From positions 1 through 64,000 of the forward strand of contig NZ_JAJQJW010000001.1 of the NCBI RefSeq assembly GCF_022828255.1: a DNA stretch of 64,000 nucleotides, read 5' to 3'. The stretch comes from Candidatus Nanosynbacter sp. TM7-075. Its GTDB lineage: Bacteria; Patescibacteriota; Saccharimonadia; Saccharimonadales; Saccharimonadaceae. Numbering within the stretch: position 1 is the first letter of the stretch; each line of letters starts with the position of its first letter. Of this stretch, positions 63,536 through 64,000 are shown one piece after another. The notes beneath the pieces are model-generated. The model had not been told where the DNA came from, searched no databases, and saw nothing but the letters and a program-made list of their open reading frames with translations. The position numbers and the translations under genes are program-made.

Positions 63536-64000
63536 CTAGTTGCGGGAGCGAATGCTCCACGCAGGATGCACGTTGTCCCAGAGTTCGTGGGAGCTATTTT
63601 CGATCCTCTGAGGAAGGTGTCTCTGACACTCCTCGGTGTCATAAATCCTCCGCAGACAGACCTCAGGGGAGGCGTGCTTAAGAAAGACGTTCGTAAGCTC
63701 GCTTCCGACAACTTCATTGAGGAAGTCGTACAGATAAATTTCGGGATGACCTTCCCAAGATATCTCCCCAAATTGCTGGTCGAGCTGGACAGACTCTTTG
63801 TCCCTCTTGTCGAAATCACACCATCCGGTGCCGTCGTAGACGGTGATGGTACAGTTATCGTACAGAGAATTAAGAGTCACTCCATAGCCATCGTCCGCCC
63901 ACCAAATAGCGCTGACCTCGGACCCGAGGAGGACCTCGAATGCCGCTTCCTCCGACTGCTCGTTGGATGCGTTTGGCTCCATAGAGACCAAGGCGGTGAT
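63536..64000 (-). CDS. Hypothetical protein, partial, GC-rich
   Basis: At least 155 residues of an acidic soluble protein running off the right edge of the window; a possible internal start is the ATG of SMEPNASNE. It is Glu/Asp- and Trp-rich (IWWADDGYGV, YDGTGWCDFDKRD, SSHELWDNVHPAW), with no membrane segment and no recognised family. Its codon use is markedly GC-richer (CCG, GTC, CTC endings) than the rest of the window, which suggests foreign origin. It lies tail to tail with khpA, separated by about 200 nt of hairpins. Confidence 0.6.
   Translation of the reverse strand: MTALVSMEPNASNEQSEEAAFEVLLGSEVSAIWWADDGYGVTLNSLYDNCTITVYDGTGWCDFDKRDKESVQLDQQFGEISWEGHPEIYLYDFLNEVVGSELTNVFLKHASPEVCLRRIYDTEECQRHLPQRIENSSHELWDNVHPAWSIRSRN

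Overview
The window looks like chromosome from a Candidatus Saccharibacteria (TM7) / Patescibacteria member, probably an oral Nanosynbacter-like lineage. This is inferred from the gene set and protein character: short aminoacyl-tRNA synthetases, a lower-glycolysis block, FtsA next to a baseplate-J-like membrane protein, many small envelope proteins with LysM, CHAP, G5 or 3D domains, moderate GC and the standard code (TGA is a normal stop). No database search was possible.

Layout. 1-4305: the end of an RTX-repeat protein followed by HlyB-like and HlyD-like genes, a complete type I export pair. 4302-5705 (minus): a protein ending in a HEPN-type R-x4-H motif. 5790-12604: pyk, pgk, tpiA, a disordered membrane protein and pcrA. 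12640-15733: two paralogous G5-type wall proteins with different catalytic C-termini, then rsmA. 15789-17228 (minus): a secreted protein with cell-wall-binding and Ltp-like repeats. 17325-31404: metG, tatD, two small unknowns, a cysteine desulfurase/ydcF/mnmA cluster, rpsP, a short alaS, ftsA, a J-like protein, ruvX, mltG and a LysM-CHAP hydrolase. 31465-41389: obgE, sbcB, a frameshifted sortase-anchored Asp-box protein, uvrA, dedA and an ABC exporter. 41546-43174: a Fur-family regulator, thioredoxin, cupin and NUDIX. 43175-44861: an accessory island with a Firmicutes-like panE homologue between gene remnants. 44862-55208: HD hydrolase, DUF488, uvrC, secG, an oligopeptide-binding protein, three tRNAs, lemA-htpX and ligA. 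55209-63444: a candidate structured RNA, a Mur ligase, leuS, rpmF, nusB, NUDIX, rnc, khpA and a second candidate structured RNA. 63536-64000: the end of a GC-richer minus-strand gene.

Expression. Many transcription units begin with an extended -10 box (TGn-TATAAT or close) only 6-7 nt before the start codon, which implies leaderless mRNAs. Several of these promoters sit directly after the terminator hairpin of the previous gene. Operon-internal genes and some units (rpsP, rpmF, khpA) instead carry Shine-Dalgarno sequences.

How the genes work together. The window is rich in functions suited to an epibiont: protein export across the envelope, wall hydrolysis and binding, surface anchoring, and thiol/redox control. 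These are mixed with housekeeping translation and repair genes. No CRISPR array, rRNA or insertion sequence was seen.
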